Assembly: GCF_003268775.1 (NCBI RefSeq)
Contig: NZ_QLSU01000035.1
Location: 1-64,000, forward strand
Source: Paraburkholderia unamae
GTDB taxonomy: Bacteria > Pseudomonadota > Gammaproteobacteria > Burkholderiales > Burkholderiaceae
Direction: 5' to 3'
DNA length: 64,000 bases
Shown: one piece after another, positions 60,825-64,000 of the stretch
How positions within the stretch are numbered: position 1 is the stretch's first letter
Layout: the number at the start of each line of letters is the position of its first letter
The notes under the pieces: generated by a model
Told to the model about the DNA's origin: nothing
The model's database searches: none
The model's input: the letters and a program-made list of their open reading frames with translations, nothing else
Program-made: the position numbers and the translations under genes

Positions 60825-60855
60825 AAAAAGCGGCGCCCTGATTAAGGAACGCCGC
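60825..60855 (-). terminator. Terminator of the 67-residue protein gene
   Basis: Stem GCGGCG / CGCCGC with a 14-nt loop, and a T-run on the minus strand (AAAAA at 60825-60829 on the plus strand), 24 bp past the stop codon of the gene at 60879. The region 60482-60824 on either side holds the lipoprotein promoter and no gene. Confidence 0.7.
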
Positions 60856-60878
60856 CTCCCAATCGCCTCAAACGGTAA

Positions 60879-61082
60879 TCAGGCGTCTTGCTCGCACTCC
60901 GCGCGGCCCATCCGGTAGCCGACGAGCAGGCCGGCGTCATATGCCGATTCCAGCGCGCGGCCAAGGTCCTCGACGCTCACCACGTGCGCGTCGGCCGTGG
61001 GCTTGCCCGTCAGTTCGAAGCTCTCAATGCCGAGCGTCCTTCGCGCGATCAGCAGCAGTAATTCAAGTCGTTCGTCGTGCAT
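60879..61082 (-). CDS. 67-residue protein, DUF6900-like
   Basis: Starts MHDERLELLLLIARRTLGIE and ends AGLLVGYRMGRAECEQDA. GGAGGG 5 nt before the ATG at 61082 fixes the start over the TTG at 61094. It is a small helix-strand-helix protein. From memory it resembles the DUF6900 family of short proteins in Burkholderiaceae (LIAR.LGIE.FE pattern with ALE.AYDAG). Function unknown. It lies beside an AT-rich stretch and has its own terminator. Confidence 0.7.
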   Translation of the reverse strand: MHDERLELLLLIARRTLGIESFELTGKPTADAHVVSVEDLGRALESAYDAGLLVGYRMGRAECEQDA

Positions 61083-61424
61083 TTTTCCCTCCAAGCTTGC
61101 TTTATATCATCTGATTTCAATGATAAATGTCAAAGCTTTATGAATTGCGCGACGCATGGACGCATTTTGAAGAATTACTCTAAAATAATAGACGAGTAAA
61201 GTTTAAAATCTGTAAAATCGTCGGAATCAATCTTTAAATATCTTTAAATTAAATCGATTGATTATCATTCCATTTTCGACTCTGGCACCAAAGGCGTCCA
61301 GGAACCGGTGACGGCGCAACGCCCCGGCCATCCGGCCAGGGTTTCGCATGGGCAAGCGTTTGATATGATCGGAAACACCATGCGCGGGCCACCCGCGCTG
61401 GCCGTCAGCCTCCCAACGTCGCCC
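61083..61424. other. AT-rich divergent region with a 10-bp tandem repeat
   Basis: 342 bp between the divergent 67-residue protein and XRE-cupin genes. 61100-61270 is strongly AT-rich in a high-GC genome. ATCTTTAAAT is repeated exactly in tandem at 61230-61249. The promoters of both genes lie here. Reads like a regulatory region or a short segment of foreign origin; I cannot tell which. Confidence 0.5.
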
Positions 61425-62090
61425 ATGGACACCACGCTCAACCCATCCGCCAGCCCGGCGACCACCGACCTCGGCCGCCGCGTGCGCGCCGCGCGCGTCG
61501 CCCAGGATCTGACACTCGATACGGCCAGCCGCCTGTGCGGCGTCTCGCGCTCGACTTTGTCGAAAGTCGAAAACGGGCTGATGTCGCCCACCTTCGACGT
61601 GCTCCAGAAGATCGTCGGCGGCCTGAGAATCGATCTGGCGGAGCTGTTCGGCACCACGCCCAAGCTCAACGCAGGCGGGCGCCGCGCGCTCACGCGCAGC
61701 GGCGCGGGCCAGCGCCATGCGTACCGCGGCTATCAGATGGAGCTGCTCGCCACGGATCTCGCCCACAAGGCAATGCTGCCCTTTCGCATCCGTATCACCG
61801 CGCACTCGCTGGATGCCTTCGACGACTGGGGCCGCCATGAAGGCGAAGAGTTTCTCTACGTGATCAGCGGCAGCGTGTGCCTGTATTCGGAGCTCTACGC
61901 GCCCACCTACCTCGAAGCCGGCGACAGCCTCTACTTCGACAGCCGCACGGGCCATGCGGCGATCTCCACGAGCGAGGAAGACGCCGAAGTGCTGTGGATG
62001 GCCACGAGCGCCCGCCTGGCGGGCGTCGTCCCGGAGGGCAAGCCCGCGTCCAAAGCGCCGCGCGCCAAGGCGAAGCTGCCCGCACGCTGA
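61425..62090 (+). CDS. XRE-cupin transcriptional regulator
   Basis: A 221-residue regulator: helix-turn-helix (about 15-70, RVRAARVAQDLTLDTASRLC and VSRSTLSKVENGLMSP) then a C-terminal cupin domain (about 130-205, with HEGEEFLYVISGSVCLYS). Such proteins control small-molecule metabolism such as amino acid or polyamine breakdown. Starts at 61380 and upstream are possible; 61425 (MDTTLNPSAS) gives a typical length. Its target is not evident; the pca regulator gene converges on it 22 bp away. Confidence 0.88.
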   Translation: MDTTLNPSASPATTDLGRRVRAARVAQDLTLDTASRLCGVSRSTLSKVENGLMSPTFDVLQKIVGGLRIDLAELFGTTPKLNAGGRRALTRSGAGQRHAYRGYQMELLATDLAHKAMLPFRIRITAHSLDAFDDWGRHEGEEFLYVISGSVCLYSELYAPTYLEAGDSLYFDSRTGHAAISTSEEDAEVLWMATSARLAGVVPEGKPASKAPRAKAKLPAR

Positions 62091-62112
62091 ACGCGCGAGT
62101 GCGCCCGGCGGC

Positions 62113-63123
62113 TCAGCTCTGTGCGCCGCTCGGGCGCTTGCCGCCGCCAGCCGCTCTGGCGCGCCGCGAGCGCGGCGTAGCGGCCCCTTCCGGCACCACC
62201 TCGCGTTCGCGCGCCGCGCGCCGCACAGCCTCGATCAACGCGCGCCCGGCGGGCGTGGGCTGCGTATCCGTGCGCTGAATCACGCCCACCGGCTCCTCGC
62301 CACCCGCGGAAGGTAACGGCAGCCGCACGAGCGTCCCGCGCCGCAGGTCATATTCCACGGCGCCCGCGGGCACGAACCACACTGCGTCGTTCTCGAGCGC
62401 CAGTGCGCGCCCCACCGAAACCGAGAGCAACTCCACGAACGCCGACAGCGTCGGCGCGCCCCAGGCGGCGAGCAGGCTGTCCGCCGCCTGGCGAATCAAC
62501 GTGCCGAACGGCGGCAGCACGAGCGGAAACGTCGCGAGCTGCGCGGGCAGGCCTGCGCCTTGGGCGAGCGGATGCCCCGCACGCACCACCACGGCCAGCG
62601 GCTCGTTGTACAACTGCTCGAAACTCAGGCCGACCATGCGCTCCGGGTCGGCCACCCGCCCCACGGCGAAGCTGATCGCACTGGTCTTCAGCCGCTCCAG
62701 CAGTTCCGTGTTGGAGCCGGTCACGAGGCGCACGCTCACGCGCGGCCACTCCGCCGCGAAGTGGCGCAACGCCCCCGGCAGCAAGGCCGTTGCCACCGTG
62801 GGCAGCACGCCAATATCGATCGTCGCGGCCACGGCGCCTTCGTCGCGCGCGAGCAGCGCCACGCCCTGGCGCAGCGCGCTCACGCAGGCGCTCGCGTGCG
62901 GCATGAAAAGCTGCCCTTCGCGCGTGGGCACCGCGCCGTGGCGACCGCGCTCGAACAGCTTCACGCCGAGCACCAGTTCCAGTTCCGCGATCGTCTTCGA
63001 GACGGCGGGCTGCGTGATCGACAGACTCGCGGCGGCCTGCTGCACGCTGCCCATCTGCGCCACGGCCAGAAAGCACTGGAGATGACGGAATTTGACGCGT
63101 CCGTCCGCGAGCCGGTTTTGCAT
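62113..63123 (-). CDS. pcaQ: LysR-family regulator of protocatechuate degradation
   Basis: A 336-residue LysR regulator. Helix-turn-helix at about 8-70 (VKFRHLQCFLAVAQMGSVQQ and AAASLSITQPAVSKTIAELE, the PcaQ form), substrate domain about 95-305, then a basic, Pro/Arg-rich tail of 25 residues. Divergent from pcaH with 143 bp between and a dyad at 63122-63136. In other bacteria PcaQ activates pca genes with beta-carboxy-cis,cis-muconate as signal. The Arg-rich C terminus is longer than usual. Confidence 0.9.
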   Translation of the reverse strand: MQNRLADGRVKFRHLQCFLAVAQMGSVQQAAASLSITQPAVSKTIAELELVLGVKLFERGRHGAVPTREGQLFMPHASACVSALRQGVALLARDEGAVAATIDIGVLPTVATALLPGALRHFAAEWPRVSVRLVTGSNTELLERLKTSAISFAVGRVADPERMVGLSFEQLYNEPLAVVVRAGHPLAQGAGLPAQLATFPLVLPPFGTLIRQAADSLLAAWGAPTLSAFVELLSVSVGRALALENDAVWFVPAGAVEYDLRRGTLVRLPLPSAGGEEPVGVIQRTDTQPTPAGRALIEAVRRAAREREVVPEGAATPRSRRARAAGGGKRPSGAQS

Positions 63124-63136
63124 AACGATTCGTTAT
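63122..63136. promoter_or_regulatory. Perfect dyad at the pcaQ start codon, probable PcaQ site
   Basis: ATAACG-ATT-CGTTAT, very like the ATAACC-N4-GGTTAT sites described for PcaQ in other bacteria. It overlaps the pcaQ start codon (ATG at 63123-63121 on the minus strand), 130 bp before pcaH. Another ATAAC lies at about 63163. Bound protein could block its own gene. Confidence 0.7.
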
Positions 63137-63266
63137 ACGAGATACGAAAAAACATCATTTTGCATAACTTTTCGCATTGGATAAAGTGGCTGCATCGGCT
63201 CGCGTCGCCCCAACCCCTCCCGGCGGCGCGTGGCGTTCCCCCAATAATCCACTCAGGAGACACCCC

Positions 63267-63971
63267 ATGGACGAGTCCATCCTGTCGCCGCGCGACTTCG
63301 ACTCGCACCCCGCGTACGTTTATCCGCCGTACCGCTCGTCGGTCAAACGCGGCCCCACGCTCCCGCTCATTCCGCTGAAGGAAAAGCTGCGTAACCAGCA
63401 CGCTCCCGTGTACGGCACCGACGACCTCGGCGCGCTCGATCACGACCTCACGCGCAACGCGGCCAAAAACGGCGCGCCGCTCGGCGAGCGCATCATCGTG
63501 ACGGGCCGCGTGCTCGACGAAGGCGGCAAGCCCGTGCGCAACACGCTCGTTGAAATCTGGCAAGCCAACGCCGCCGGCCGCTACGTCCACAAGCAGGACC
63601 AGCACGACGCGCCGCTCGACCCCAACTTCCTCGGCGCGGGCCGCGCGATCACCGACAACGACGGCCGCTATCGCTTCCTGACCATCAAGCCGGGCGCCTA
63701 CCCCTGGGGCAATCACCCGAACGCTTGGCGTCCGAATCACATCCACTTCTCGCTGTTCGGCGACTACTTCGGCTCGCGTCTCGTCACGCAGATGTATTTC
63801 CCCGGCGACCCGCTGCTCGCGTTCGACCCGATCTACCAGGGCACGCCCGAAGACGCACGCGAGCGCATGATTTCGCGCTTCTCGCTCGACACCACCGAAG
63901 AAGGCTTCGCACTCGGCTACGAATTCGACATCGTGCTGCGCGGCCCGAACCAAACTCCCACGGAGCGTTGA
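63267..63971 (+). CDS. pcaH: Protocatechuate 3,4-dioxygenase beta subunit
   Basis: A 234-residue non-heme Fe(III) dioxygenase subunit that opens the protocatechuate ring to beta-carboxymuconate. Iron ligands are Y106 (GRYVH), Y145 (GAYPWGNH), H158 and H160 (NHIHF), with exactly the spacings 39, 13 and 2 of the Pseudomonas enzyme. AGGAGA before the ATG at 63267. pcaG starts 3 bp after its stop codon; the two form the alpha-beta enzyme. Confidence 0.97.
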   Translation: MDESILSPRDFDSHPAYVYPPYRSSVKRGPTLPLIPLKEKLRNQHAPVYGTDDLGALDHDLTRNAAKNGAPLGERIIVTGRVLDEGGKPVRNTLVEIWQANAAGRYVHKQDQHDAPLDPNFLGAGRAITDNDGRYRFLTIKPGAYPWGNHPNAWRPNHIHFSLFGDYFGSRLVTQMYFPGDPLLAFDPIYQGTPEDARERMISRFSLDTTEEGFALGYEFDIVLRGPNQTPTER

Positions 63972-63974
63972 ACC

Positions 63975-64000
63975 ATGGCACTCAAGGAAACGCCCTCGCA
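63975..64000 (+). CDS. pcaG: Protocatechuate 3,4-dioxygenase alpha subunit, start only
   Basis: The first eight codons (MALKETPS) are inside the window, with the rest beyond the right edge. The start MxLKETPSQT is typical of PcaG, the alpha subunit that partners PcaH. It starts 3 bp after the pcaH stop codon, so the two are co-translated. Confidence 0.88.

Noticed and set aside
61251..61275. A partial Fur-box-like stretch (AATGATAATCA on the minus strand)
   Set aside because: By eye only about 12 of 19 consensus positions match, and neither neighbour is an iron gene.

Overview
The window is a high-GC chromosomal segment of a Burkholderiaceae betaproteobacterium, most likely Paraburkholderia, Caballeronia or Burkholderia. 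The basis is the very strong G/C third-position bias, a Burkholderia-type porin, a BamA-like protein very close to the Burkholderia form as I remember it, pca, hut and mms catabolic genes, many LysR regulators, and a long intergenic inverted repeat of a type I recall from Paraburkholderia genomes. I see no rRNA, tRNA, CRISPR array, prophage or insertion sequence.

Layout. 1-1202: 5' end of hutU and its repressor gene hutC, with a perfect operator palindrome. 1584-6637: a TctE/TctD-like two-component pair divergent from a nitrate/taurine-type ABC importer. 6748-11112: a 1-Cys peroxiredoxin, an AtoE-type short-chain fatty acid transporter, an ankyrin protein and two small unknowns. 11225-17497: a tripartite RND efflux operon whose adaptor carries a C-terminal OmpA-like domain. 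18425-22078: an MHS transporter and an M20 amidohydrolase, divergent from a LysR gene. 22101-22634: a 190-bp-arm inverted repeat. 22671-24986: a BamA paralogue. 25149-27714: two unknown proteins and a solitary squalene/phytoene synthase-family enzyme. 27782-31519: mmsAB (valine catabolism) with a divergent LysR gene. 31716-34879: a BON protein, a GcvA-like LysR regulator and an MFS transporter. 35146-38846: a sulfonate/nitrate-type ABC importer with two different permeases. 39196-40646: a beta-carbonic anhydrase, then a structured leader before a 58-residue protein. 40694-44535: an aldo/keto reductase, a DHA2 efflux pump and a DedA-rhodanese fusion. 44763-48374: two LuxR-type regulators around a flavin monooxygenase and a DUF2783 protein, with a shared DNA dyad. 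48702-51905: gamma-glutamyltransferase and a second DHA2 pump. 52103-55425: a compact four-gene operon (CDP-alcohol phosphatidyltransferase, 2OG-Fe(II) oxygenase, flippase-like membrane protein, nucleotidyltransferase). 55646-61082: small envelope proteins, a porin and a possible divergent small RNA. 61425-64000: a cupin-XRE regulator, pcaQ, and pcaH with the start of pcaG.

The best candidate for an undescribed system is the four-gene operon at 52103-55425. Its parts suggest a Kennedy-like route: activate a phosphorylated head group with a nucleotide, transfer it to a lipid or polyol, oxidise the product and move it across the membrane. No substrate can be named from sequence. Next in interest are the OmpA-tethered RND adaptor, the long inverted repeat beside the BamA paralogue, and the LuxR/dyad/monooxygenase cluster, in which one regulator looks internally deleted.
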